Shown one piece after another: positions 17,268-25,606 of a stretch of 43,412 nt of DNA. The stretch is from an uncultured bacterium (GTDB taxonomy: Bacteria; Bacillota; Clostridia; Oscillospirales; Ruminococcaceae): the NCBI GenBank assembly GCA_905214265.1, contig CAJMLQ010000011.1, positions 1 through 43,412 on the forward strand, given 5' to 3'. How positions within the stretch are numbered: position 1 is the stretch's first letter; every line of letters starts with the position of its first letter. The translations under genes and the position numbers were made by a program. The notes under the pieces were generated by a model that saw only the letters and a list, made by a program, of their open reading frames with translations, was not told the origin of the DNA and ran no database searches.

Positions 17268-18653
17268 TTAATCCACCGGCTGGGGTGGATACTGATTCCG
17301 AAGACGGTGCATCACAACGAAGTACACCGGCAGCAGCAGCAAATCCGCCGCTACCCAGGCCGCCGGGTTCGCAAAGCAGACGGCGTTAAACCCAAACGTG
17401 TCCACCAAGCAAAAAGCCACAAAGCTGCGCCCCATCAATTCGAAAATTCCTGCTGTCATAGCCGGCACGCCGCTTCCCAGCCCCTGAAGGGAATTCCGGA
17501 AAATAAAAATCAGCGTAAGCATTGGATAGAACAGCCCGTTTATCACCAAAAAATAACGGACCTGTTCCAATATCTGGTCCACATCATCCCCACTGATAAA
17601 CAGCCGGGAAATCTCACCGCCCCAAAGAGCGACAATCAGGCAGGCGACTACCGAATAGCCAAGGGTAAGCGCCACGCTGGTCCGAATTCCCCGATGGATC
17701 CGTTCGATCTTCCCCGCACCAAGGTTCTGACCGCAGTAGGTTGCCATAGTCAGGCCGATGGTTTCCATGGGCTGAGTAACCACCAGGCTCACCTTGCCTG
17801 CGGCCGTCACCGCCGCCACGATCCCGGAGCCGAGACCGTTTACTGCCGTCTGCAGCAGAATAGACCCCACCGCCGTGAGGGAAAATTGCAGCCCCATGGG
17901 CACGCCCATGGCCAGCATCCGACGGATCAAGGCGGCGTCCGGCCGCCAATCCTCCCCCTTCATCCGAAGAATGGGGAACCGCTTCCAAATATACGCCAGA
18001 CAGAGCAGCCCGGAAACCGCCTGGGCGATAACAGTGGCGTATGCCGCACCTGCCGTACCCACCCGGAAGGGCACGATAAACAGCACATCCAATCCGACGT
18101 TGAGCACTGAGGCGATGATCAGGAAGTAGAGCGGTGTTTTGCTGTCCCCCAGCGCCCGGAGGACGCCGGATAGAAGGTTATAAAGCATCAGCGCCCCAGT
18201 GCCCGCGAAGACGACGATAATATAGGCGTAAGCGTCCTCGAAAATATCGGCCGGCGTCTGCATCAGCACCAGGATCTGCCGGGTAAACAGCAGCGTTCCC
18301 GCTGTAATGAAGACTGTAATCGCCGCTGATATGTAAACCGAATTGGTGACATACCGCCGCATGGTCTTGTGATCTCCAGCCCCAAAGGCCTGGGCCACCG
18401 GGATACAGAGGCCGCTGCAGGTGCCGGTGGCAAACCCCAGCACCAAAAAGCTGATGGATCCGGTAGAACCCACCGCCGCCAGGGCGTTGACTCCCAGAAA
18501 CTGGCCGACAACAATGCTGTCCGCCATATTGTAAAACTGCTGAAAAAGGTTCCCCACCACCATGGGAAGAGAAAAAAAGAGAATCAGCTTCAGCGGATTC
18601 CCCGTCGTCAAGTCCTTGACCAAATAGATGCCACCCGGCCTTTCTGAAAACAT
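17268..18653 (-). CDS. MATE family multidrug/metabolite exporter
   Basis: The 461-residue protein has twelve predicted membrane segments in two homologous halves, the MatE arrangement. The opening region DLTTGNPLKLILFFSLPMVVGN is characteristic, and the mirrored start of the second half reads GVPMGLQFSLTAVGSILLQTAVN. It would export cationic compounds using a Na+ or H+ gradient. The ATG at 18653 has no obvious ribosome site. A TTG at 18623 (GGTGG seven bases upstream) would give the common N-terminus MVKDLTTGNP and is a real alternative. The gene has its own promoter and terminator. Confidence 0.9.
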   Translation of the reverse strand: MFSERPGGIYLVKDLTTGNPLKLILFFSLPMVVGNLFQQFYNMADSIVVGQFLGVNALAAVGSTGSISFLVLGFATGTCSGLCIPVAQAFGAGDHKTMRRYVTNSVYISAAITVFITAGTLLFTRQILVLMQTPADIFEDAYAYIIVVFAGTGALMLYNLLSGVLRALGDSKTPLYFLIIASVLNVGLDVLFIVPFRVGTAGAAYATVIAQAVSGLLCLAYIWKRFPILRMKGEDWRPDAALIRRMLAMGVPMGLQFSLTAVGSILLQTAVNGLGSGIVAAVTAAGKVSLVVTQPMETIGLTMATYCGQNLGAGKIERIHRGIRTSVALTLGYSVVACLIVALWGGEISRLFISGDDVDQILEQVRYFLVINGLFYPMLTLIFIFRNSLQGLGSGVPAMTAGIFELMGRSFVAFCLVDTFGFNAVCFANPAAWVAADLLLLPVYFVVMHRLRNQYPPQPVD

Positions 18654-18690
18654 TGGATCTACAGCCGCTCAGGGCTTTTGCATATGTATT

Positions 18691-18719
18691 AGGATACCGT
18701 TTCTCCCCCTGATTGTCAA
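18691..18719 (-). promoter_or_regulatory. Candidate sigma-A promoter of the MATE gene
   Basis: A perfect TTGACA (18719-18714) with a 17-base spacer to TATCCT (18696-18691) on the minus strand, 38 bases before the annotated ATG. Confidence 0.55.
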
Positions 18720-18782
18720 CGGCAAGATTGTCCAAAGAAACCGGGCAGCGCCTTTCCGAAAACAGACGCTTTTCCAATGCAT

Positions 18783-19952
18783 TCAGCAGAAGGCTACCTG
18801 GTTTTTCCCCCTGGCCTTCGCCTGGTACAACGCACTGTCCGCACGGCCAATGAGTTCCGCCGCCGGAACGTCCCCCGTCGCGGAACATGCTCCGGCGCTG
18901 ATGGTCACAACCCCACCGCCGGAGTGTTTCTCGCGGGGGATCCGGCTTGCCTCCACTCCCGCACGTATCCGCTCACCGGCTTCTTTTACAGCCGCGCCGT
19001 CACTGCCGAAAAGGACCGCGAGGAATTCCTCGCCGCCATAGCGAATCAGGCAGTCCTGCTCCGGATCCGTACAGCTGCAGATAACCGCGGCGATCCGCCG
19101 GATACAATCGTCGCCGGCCTGATGCCCGCAGGTATCGTTATACCGTTTGAAGTCATCGATATCGATCATCAGGATACCCACCGGCTCTTGTCTTACCCTT
19201 GCCTGCTCCCACCGCTGGGGGAGCAGATCCTCCAGATACCGCCGGTTGTACATCTGGGTCAGCCCATCTGTAAAGACCTGCACCGACAGACTCTGGTTCA
19301 TCCGCTGAATCTCTCCGGCCTGCCGGGTGATGGTAACCCGATTTTGGTAATCCCGCATCTTACCGCGGTATCGGGACGCCGCGATCAGAAACGCCATCAC
19401 CGCAATCACGGTGGTATTGACGTAATTCCCGGTATTGCTGACCGGCGCGGACTGGAAGGTGTGAAGCAGAGCCAGCAGCGCAATCTGACAGCCCCCAAAA
19501 ATCGCCAACGCCTGCCACGGCTTCAGATAGATCAGCACCGCTACCGACAGGATGATGCTGACGTAAACCGTGACATTTTCCGTGACGCGCTGGTCATAAA
19601 GCGTGATTCCCAGCCCCCAGGCGCTGATAAACACCGCATAGGCCACAGACAGGCTGATGATCCGGCGGTTTGCCTTTTCCCCTTCTTTGCAGCCAAAGAA
19701 CAGCACACCGGCTGCAACAGCCGTCGCCAAAAACAGCAGTAGATACATGGTAAAATAAACCCTCCGGGCGGCTGTGCCCAGCCCTCCCTCAGGTCCCCAA
19801 AAAACCCGTACCATATTCCCGAATTCAAAAATCAGAATCATCGGAACAAGGATCCGACCGACCAGCCGGATGTTCTGCGCCAGCAGTGCCGAAAAGTCCG
19901 GCTGCATGTCCACCGGCAGGGGACATGCAAAAAGTTCTTTCCATTTTTCCAC
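18783..19952 (-). CDS. Membrane-bound GGDEF diguanylate cyclase
   Basis: The 389-residue protein starts at a GTG (19952) with a GAGGGGG site nine bases upstream. The N-terminal half holds about six membrane helices of no recognised sensor type. The C-terminal half is a GGDEF domain: DGLTQMYNRRYLEDLL opens it, IDIDDFKRYND carries the metal-binding aspartate, and the active-site signature is RYGGEEFLAVL (GGEEF, a functional variant). It would make cyclic di-GMP in response to an unknown membrane signal. I see no RxxD inhibitory site at the usual place. It follows the LURP-one gene by 31 bases. Confidence 0.92.
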   Translation of the reverse strand: MEKWKELFACPLPVDMQPDFSALLAQNIRLVGRILVPMILIFEFGNMVRVFWGPEGGLGTAARRVYFTMYLLLFLATAVAAGVLFFGCKEGEKANRRIISLSVAYAVFISAWGLGITLYDQRVTENVTVYVSIILSVAVLIYLKPWQALAIFGGCQIALLALLHTFQSAPVSNTGNYVNTTVIAVMAFLIAASRYRGKMRDYQNRVTITRQAGEIQRMNQSLSVQVFTDGLTQMYNRRYLEDLLPQRWEQARVRQEPVGILMIDIDDFKRYNDTCGHQAGDDCIRRIAAVICSCTDPEQDCLIRYGGEEFLAVLFGSDGAAVKEAGERIRAGVEASRIPREKHSGGGVVTISAGACSATGDVPAAELIGRADSALYQAKARGKNQVAFC

Positions 19953-19983
19953 GAAGCGATCCCCCTCTGCTGTCTGCCCGGCG

Positions 19984-20451
19984 TCATTCCTGCGAACGCT
20001 TAGCCGCGTCGATCGCCAGGACGATCATCAAACAGAGCAGCGCATTTTCCGGATCCGCGATGTCCAAAAGATAGGTATCCGTCCAGTTAAATAGCTGCTT
20101 GCTGGCGGACATGATCTCCCGGGATCCGTCCATCACCTGATAGTCCCACTCCCAAAAGTTGCCCCGGACCTCCCATCCGTTACAGTCCAGCGTAAAGACC
20201 GGCTTAAAAAAGGTGAACTCCTTCCGGATCTGCCCGATACAGGTCCCGCCCACATACAAAGCAAAGCGGGGGAGGAGGGTGAGGACCTCCTCCTTAACCA
20301 TTCCTAGATATCCGCCCGCGCGATCACAGATTTCCAGACGGTGTCCCCAAGAAAGGCGCCCCTGCACCGTAAAAACGGTGTTTCCCGCCTCGTCATAGAT
20401 GTCATAACTGTCAAACCAGGAGAAAAAGCGCTGTTTGAATAAAAGCTTCAT
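19984..20451 (-). CDS. LURP-one-related (YxjI-like) protein
   Basis: This 155-residue protein has the LURP-one-related/YxjI fold, a tubby-like beta barrel round a central helix. The N-terminus FKQRFFSWFDSYDIYDEAGNTVFTVQGRLSWGHRLEI and the run FTLDCNGWEVRGNFWEWDYQVMD are typical. The C-terminal hydrophobic helix (NALLCLMIVLAIDAAK) corresponds to the buried central helix. The biochemical role of bacterial members is unknown; lipid or membrane association is suspected for the fold. It lies 21 bases after ddh and is probably co-transcribed with it. Confidence 0.85.
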   Translation of the reverse strand: MKLLFKQRFFSWFDSYDIYDEAGNTVFTVQGRLSWGHRLEICDRAGGYLGMVKEEVLTLLPRFALYVGGTCIGQIRKEFTFFKPVFTLDCNGWEVRGNFWEWDYQVMDGSREIMSASKQLFNWTDTYLLDIADPENALLCLMIVLAIDAAKRSQE

Positions 20452-20472
20452 GTTTTCCTTTCCCTGCCCGGA

Positions 20473-21456
20473 TCACAGAAGGCTCCGGCGCAGCTCCTCA
20501 CCGCTCTTGGCGGAGAGATAGGCGGGAGGAATGTCAAACAGAGTCTTGCAGCCGCACTGGCCCTCCCGGTTCATCCGCAATGCCGCCCGGGCACAGGCCG
20601 CCAGTACCGACGAGGTGAACTCCGGGTTGGAGTCCAGCTTCAGCCGGTACTCCACCACATGGGTGTTTTCCCGGTTCCAACCGGTTTTTCCGCTGGCGAT
20701 GACAAATCCGCCGTGGGGAATACCCGCATGATCCCGTCGCAGCTCCTCTTCGGAAATAAAATGCACCGTGGTGTCGTATTCGTCAAAATAGTTGGGCATG
20801 GTCTTGATCTCCTCCTCGATACGGCTGAGATCCGCGCCCTCCTCCGCCACGACAAAGCACTCACGGGTGTGCTTCTGCCGGGTGGTCAGCTCCGGATTTG
20901 CGCCGGAGCGCACCGCCTCCAGGGCGCTTTCCACGGGGATGGTGTACTGCCGCGCATCCTTTACGCCGTCAATGCGCCGGATGGCGTCGGAATGCCCCTG
21001 GCTGACGCCCTTGCCCCAGAAGGTGTAAGTTTTTCCCTCCGGCAGGATCGCCCCGGCGTACAGCCGGTTGAGGGAAAACAAGCCGGGATCCCAGCCCGCA
21101 GAAATCACCGCAGTTTTCCCAGCCTCCCTGGCGGCGGCGTCCACCGCGGCGAAATGCTCCGGAATCCGTGCGTGGGTGTCAAAGCTGTCCACCACATTGA
21201 AGAGGGCAGCGAGCTTCGGGGTCTGCTCCGGCAGATCGGTGGCGCTTCCTCCACAGAGGATCATCACGTCAACAGCGTCCTTCAGCTCCGCCGCCCGGTC
21301 CATGGCGCAGACCGGCACGCCCTCGGTGCGGATCCTGACGCCCTCCGGACCCCGCCGGGTCAGCACAGCGGCAAGCTCCATATCCGGGTTCTGCCGGATG
21401 GCCGCCTCCACACCTTTTCCCAGGTTTCCATACCCTGCGATCCCAATTCGAATCAT
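20473..21456 (-). CDS. ddh: meso-Diaminopimelate D-dehydrogenase
   Basis: From the ATG at 21456, with AAAGGAG nine bases upstream, this is a 327-residue NADPH-dependent enzyme. It aminates tetrahydrodipicolinate directly to meso-diaminopimelate for lysine and peptidoglycan. The Rossmann motif IGIAGYGNLGKGVEAAI opens the protein. Family-typical blocks follow: the VVDSFDTHARIPEH region, AVISAGWDPGLFSLNRLY, FWGKGVSQGHSDAIRRIDGVKDARQYT and GFVIASGKTG. Length matches the family (about 325). It heads a likely three-gene unit with the LURP-one protein and the diguanylate cyclase. Confidence 0.95.
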   Translation of the reverse strand: MIRIGIAGYGNLGKGVEAAIRQNPDMELAAVLTRRGPEGVRIRTEGVPVCAMDRAAELKDAVDVMILCGGSATDLPEQTPKLAALFNVVDSFDTHARIPEHFAAVDAAAREAGKTAVISAGWDPGLFSLNRLYAGAILPEGKTYTFWGKGVSQGHSDAIRRIDGVKDARQYTIPVESALEAVRSGANPELTTRQKHTRECFVVAEEGADLSRIEEEIKTMPNYFDEYDTTVHFISEEELRRDHAGIPHGGFVIASGKTGWNRENTHVVEYRLKLDSNPEFTSSVLAACARAALRMNREGQCGCKTLFDIPPAYLSAKSGEELRRSLL

Positions 21457-21662
21457 TTCAAACACTCCTTTTTTGTATCCCGGTCGAAACGATAATGCCG
21501 GAACCGGCACCGTTCTCCCGTTATATGCACCAATAATTCCTGCTGTCTGCCGAAATCACGCTTTTCCATATTCTCCCGATTTTATACCGGCGCTCGCTTC
21601 AGCAGTGCCACGCACTCCACATGAGCCGGACGAACAAGTGAATATCAATAAATCCACCTCTT

Positions 21663-22157
21663 TTATCGGAAATGATTCATCACGAATATGCAAACCAGCA
21701 CCGCCAATATGACCCCCACCAGCCAGCCTGCACGACGATCTTTTTTCCTGACAAGCCGCGGAGGCAGCTCGACCGAAATGCTCTCTGTTTTGTTTTGCAC
21801 TGGATGCTGTTTGCTTTTTCTGAAAACCTGTTCTTCCCATTTTTCCGCTTTTCGGAGCTGCGCAAAGGGATCATCTTGTGACATAATGCGCTCGTAAAAA
21901 TTCGTTACCCAAGACAGATCTGCTTTTTCGCTGATTATGCCGCCTGTTACATCATGGGCAATTTGGTTCCGCACCTTGCGCAGATGCATCAACATTCTGT
22001 AATCTTTATCCCATGAAGGCACTTTGTATCGACCCTGACTCGTGCATTCCATTTGTGTGATGTACTCACTGACGCCATTTTGGCAGGATAGTATTTCCCC
22101 GCAAAGCTTATCAAGGCGCTTGTATTCTTCAAAAAATCGATTATCTATTTCGTTCAT
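21663..22157 (-). CDS. Membrane-anchored protein with HEPN-like RNxxxH motif
   Basis: This 164-residue protein is helical, with a C-terminal transmembrane segment (GWLVGVILAVLVCIFVMNHF) after a basic stretch, so the N-terminal domain probably faces the cytoplasm. The segment LRKVRNQIAHDV contains an R-N-x-x-A-H motif like the RX4-6H active site of HEPN ribonucleases. The rest (start MNEIDNRFFEEYKRLDKLCGEIL) also fits a four-helix HEPN-like domain. I do not recognise a named family. It lies next to the recombinase remnant, at the left boundary of the accessory DNA. Nuclease activity is a hypothesis. Confidence 0.65.
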   Translation of the reverse strand: MNEIDNRFFEEYKRLDKLCGEILSCQNGVSEYITQMECTSQGRYKVPSWDKDYRMLMHLRKVRNQIAHDVTGGIISEKADLSWVTNFYERIMSQDDPFAQLRKAEKWEEQVFRKSKQHPVQNKTESISVELPPRLVRKKDRRAGWLVGVILAVLVCIFVMNHFR

Positions 22158-22223
22158 CTCTTACCACCCACACAAATATGTGACAAAGGGTCCATTCGTA
22201 GACATTACTCCTGTAGTCTCAAC

Positions 22224-23464
22224 CTATACCCGATACATCAACACAACTGCCTCCACAGATGCCCCGCATTCGTCAAATTTTGTGAGAACGGTTTTTTCAA
22301 TCGGAAACTTATAAGTAATCGACTTAACGAAGCGTTTCTCTGCCTTTTGTTCCTCTTTGGTGAACAATTCCACTTCCGCAATCAGGTATTTTATCAGGTC
22401 TCTGCGCTCCACAATACTCATTTTATCATAAATTGTATCAAAAGACGAGAGAATATTGAAAATTGACTGAACTGAAATTTTCTCGCTCTCCAGCGTTGCC
22501 TTTGCATCTTGCTATCTTCAATCAGATCTTCGGTCTGGTAAATCTGATCATACAGGCCATCCAGCCGACGGATCATATCAGCGCGACGGCGTTCACCGTA
22601 CTTGTCAATACGGTCAATGTCCCTTTCCAGACTGTCCCCGCTCCGTTGCAGTGCGACAAGCTGTTTTGAATAAGCGGCAATATCGTTATCAATCTCAGAT
22701 AAATCAATGGCAGAAAGGCTTTTTGCTTGTAAATCCTCGATAAATTGCGGGTTACGAACTACTTTTCGCGTATATTCCATAACCCCATTCTCGACTTTGC
22801 TGGCCACGACACCGTTTCTGCTGCATACAGAAGTTCCACGGTGTTTCGTGGCATACGAGCAAACATAGGATTCCGTTCTGCGTTCAGTACCATCCTGATT
22901 TTTCCATCTTGTCATACCAATATACATCGGCGCGCCACATTGGGGACATTTCACGATTCCCGACAACAAATGCGTATTGACCTGCCCGATGTTATGGTTC
23001 CCTTTGCGTCCCCGGATTGCCTTTATTTCCTGAACACGCTCAAAGTCCTCTGCGGATACATAGGCTTCATGTGATAGCACATGGCTCAAAATATAGCTGT
23101 CCTGCTTTACAAGGCGGTATTCATTGTCCTTTCCGGGGACCTTTTCAGTTCGTCTCTTGCCCCATGCCACCCGTCGGTATATACAGGGTTACTCAGTATC
23201 CTCTTAATATGATCCGAACTCCACTCGCCGTAGCTGGGACGAATTGCGTTTTTGGCAGGAGGGCGCAGATACCCGTTTCTGTTGAGATAACCGGAAATTG
23301 CAGTATAACCCGTGTTTCGGTTAAGGAACATATCAAAAACCATTTTGACAACTTCCCGTTCTTCCGGAATGGGAATTAATTTGCCTTTGCCCTCTCCCTC
23401 GCTTTTGTCCAATTCATACCCATACGGAGCAAAGCCCCCATTCCAGCCGCCGGATTTAGCTTCT
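22224..23464 (-). pseudogene. Large serine recombinase remnant, frameshifted and lacking its N-terminal catalytic domain
   Basis: Read on the minus strand, the pieces join into the C-terminal two thirds of a large serine site-specific recombinase. They begin with the end of the linker (AKSGGWNGGFAPYGYEL), then the Recombinase domain (AISGYLNRNGYLRPP, ILSNPVYT), the zinc ribbon with CPQCGAPMYIG and two later cysteines, the coiled coil and the conserved tail (MSIVERRDLIKYLIAEVEL). Two single-base losses break it: near 23,165 (between NPVYT and VAWGKRR) and near 22,505 (an A run before KATLESEKISVQS). The resolvase catalytic domain is missing because the frame stops where IS66-like DNA begins at about 23,465. 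Such enzymes insert and excise conjugative or mobilizable elements and phages. Confidence 0.85.
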
Positions 23465-23545
23465 GTAACATGTCACAATATCTTCGTATAGTAACGGATA
23501 GTATATACGACTCGCGTAAACTATCCGAGATGCGGAGGGTATTTC

Positions 23546-23878
23546 ATGAGCAGAGAACTACAGGCAATGAACGGTCAGAACCAGCTGACGCTGTGGGCCG
23601 AGCGGATCTCGGAGTGCAGGAGCAGCGGGCAGAATGTAAAAGCCTGGTGCAAGGAAAACAGGGTCTGTGAGCAGACCTACTATAAATGGCAGAAACGTCT
23701 GTTTGAGATAGCTCAGGCACAACAGAAAACACCGTTCGCAGAGGTCACTCCGTTACACCCTATTCGTTCCGATCATGTGGCTGTCACGGTTTGCATTGCA
23801 GGAGTGGAAGCAGATATTCACTCCTGCGCGGATGCGGCTACCGTGGAAACAGTACTGCGGATCTTAAAGTCATGCTGA
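23546..23878 (+). CDS. tnpA: IS66-family accessory protein TnpA
   Basis: This 110-residue protein is the intact first gene of the element. The N-terminal helix-turn-helix region (LWAERISECRSSGQNVKAWCKENRVCEQTYYKWQKRLF) is the standard IS66 TnpA/Orf1 pattern. Its stop overlaps the start of tnpB by a few bases (ATGCTGA), the usual coupling in these elements. It is the only IS66 gene here without an obvious lesion. Confidence 0.88.
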   Translation: MSRELQAMNGQNQLTLWAERISECRSSGQNVKAWCKENRVCEQTYYKWQKRLFEIAQAQQKTPFAEVTPLHPIRSDHVAVTVCIAGVEADIHSCADAATVETVLRILKSC

Positions 23879-24175
23879 TCGATTTTACCGGAGCCGACAG
23901 AATGTATATTGCCTGCGGCTACACCGACTTGCGCCGTGGAATCGACGGCCTTGCTTCTCTCGTGCAGCAGCAGTTTTCCGCTGGACCCTTTCACCAACAC
24001 ACTGTTTCTGTTCTGCGGCAGACGTCGGGATCGTATCAAAGCTTTATACTGGGAAGGCAATGGATTCACACTGCTTTACAAGCGGTTAGAATCCGGCAGT
24101 TTCCAATGGCCACGGAAAGAAAGTGAAGTCAGAGCTTTAACTCTGCAGCAATACTGCTGGCTGATGGAAGGCTGA
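23872..24175 (+). pseudogene. tnpB: IS66 TnpB, frameshifted
   Basis: The first 36 codons read MLIDFTGADRMYIACGYTDL and on to LASLVQQQFS, the standard IS66 Orf2 start. The rest (LDPFTNTLFLFCGRRRDRIKALYWEGNG, QWPRKESEVRALTLQQYCWLMEG) continues in another frame. The switch is at about 23,980, where one extra base would explain it. Joined, the protein would have normal length and all conserved blocks. IS66 tnpB is not known for programmed frameshifting, so this is read as a lesion. Confidence 0.85.
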
Positions 24176-24282
24176 GCATCGATCAGCCAAAGGCGCATAG
24201 GGCCGTTAAAGGGTCTTGAAAACGTTTAAAAAATGGCTGATATTACTTGTACTTTCTGGTATGTATATGGTATAATGAGCCT

Positions 24283-25165
24283 ATGAAAAGTAAGAATCAT
24301 TCCCAAACAAGCAACACCGAAACCGTAACGATTTCGCGTGCGGAATATGAACAGCTGCAGGCCCAGAACGAACGGATTTCTGAGCTTGAAAAGCAGATAG
24401 CTCTTCTCGGACGCCATTCGGCTGTCCCGCCAGAAGCGATTTGGTGCGTCTTCCGATCGGATTTCCGGGGATGCCACGGAGCAGCTCAGCCTGCTGTTTA
24501 ACGAAGCAGCGGTATATGCTGAGAAGGCTGCCAAAGAAGGCGCCGGAGAAGATGTCCCGGTTACTACGCACCGTCGCCGTAAGAAGCACGAGTACGCCCT
24601 GGACAGCCTGCCGGAAAACGTGCCGGTCGGGGTGGAAGAGCATCGCCTGTACGAGAGCGAACTAGTATGCCCGGAATGCGGAGATACCATGGTTGAGGTC
24701 GGAAAGGATGTACGCCGCCAGCTGAAGATTGTCCCCGCCAAAGTGGTGGTTCTGGAGGATTCGTATTATACCTATGCCTGCCAGACCTGCAGCAGGGAGA
24801 ATACGCAGACACCTGTTGTGAAGGCGATGGAGGAACCGAATTTTATTCCCGGCAGCTTTGCCACGCCCGAGGTTGTTGCTCATCTCATGACGCAGAAGTT
24901 TGTGATGGGTTCTCCTCTGTATCGTCAGGAACAGGAACTGAAACATCAGGGCATCCCGCTGAGCCGGCAGACCATGTCCAACTGGATTCTGTGGGCGGCA
25001 GAGGATTATCTCTCTCCGGTGTATGAGCAGCTGCACGCAGAACTCTTGACACGGGAAGTCCTGCACGCGGCTGCAGGTGCTCCATGAGCCCGGCAAGGCA
25101 CCGCAGAGCAAAAGCTATATGTGGCTGTACCGAACCAGCGGAGATGCGGAGCAGCCCATTGTGCG
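24283..25165 (+). pseudogene. tnpC: IS66 transposase TnpC, frameshifted with deletions at the catalytic site
   Basis: The piece starting at ATG 24283 has the IS66 leucine-zipper-like N-terminus (SRAEYEQLQAQNERISELEKQ). The frame shifts near 24,410. The second piece continues with RLSRQKRFGASSDRIS, the zinc-binding region (CPECGDTMVEV...CQTCS) and the transposase domain up to LLTREVLHA. There a small deletion (about 25,065) removes the block that is normally DETT, including the first catalytic aspartate, and shifts the frame again to LQVLHEPGKAPQSKSYMWLYRTSGD. After QPIV (about 25,162) the remaining roughly 300 residues are gone. Transposition is impossible without help. Confidence 0.87.
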
Positions 25166-25190
25166 GAGTGCAGGACTAAATGAATATGAC

Positions 25191-25230
25191 AACGCTGGCT
25201 CTGAGATGGAACTCAGAGCCAGCGTTTTTT
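25191..25230 (+). terminator. Terminator-like hairpin at the right end of the IS66 remnant
   Basis: A stem of 13 or more bases (25193-25205 with 25212-25224) is followed by six T residues, just inside the right end of the element. Confidence 0.8.
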
Positions 25231-25405
25231 GTACGCTGTTAGGGTTGACGCTTACAGCCTAATGAAAGAATTACCGATATTTAGCGCAAGGGCTGGGAAG
25301 ACTTGGGCATTCCGTGTACTCCGTTTGAGAATGTAAAATACCTACATCCATACAGAACCTCTCCGGATAGTATTCAGTCCAACTTTTTGTCCGCGTCCCC
25401 GTATC

Positions 25406-25456
25406 AAAAAATGGACAGCACCTCTATCCCACATGATAGAATCTCTGCCCATTTTT
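25406..25456 (-). terminator. Probable terminator of the YesNM-type operon
   Basis: A 12-base stem with one mismatch (25407-25418 with 25445-25456) encloses a second short stem (CTATC...GATAG). On the minus strand it ends in six T residues. It lies about 150 bases after the sensor kinase stop at 25607. I see nothing else of note between the IS66 end (25,255) and the kinase; the plus-strand open frame there has no coding character. Confidence 0.65.
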
Positions 25457-25606
25457 ATGAAACCGCCTTTCGGTTCAGCTCTGACAGAATACGTCCGATG
25501 TTTGCATCAAAACGGACCGACCTCTCTCTCTGTGATTTCCCGTTTTTACGAATACCCGCCTAACTGGCAGCCGCATATTTTTTCGGAGGGCAGGGATAGG
25601 CGACAT

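Larger units (their letters stand above)
23465..25255 (+). mobile_element. Degenerate, internally deleted IS66-family insertion element
   Basis: The segment holds the three-gene order of IS66 elements (tnpA, tnpB, tnpC) in damaged form. It is about 1.8 kb instead of the usual 2.4-2.6 kb. The right end is taken at CGCTTAC (25249-25255) and the left end at GTAA (23465), by analogy with IS66 ends that begin GTAA. The two ends match poorly and no 8-base target duplication is visible, so the borders are approximate. It interrupts the serine recombinase gene. Confidence 0.75.

Noticed and set aside
23872..24175. Programmed frameshift in tnpB
   Set aside because: No slippery heptamer at the switch point and IS66 tnpB is not known to use one; neighbouring tnpC is plainly broken, so a lesion is simpler.
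25303..25563. 86-codon plus-strand frame after the IS66 remnant
   Set aside because: No ribosome site and noise-like composition; it overlaps the probable terminator of the two-component operon.
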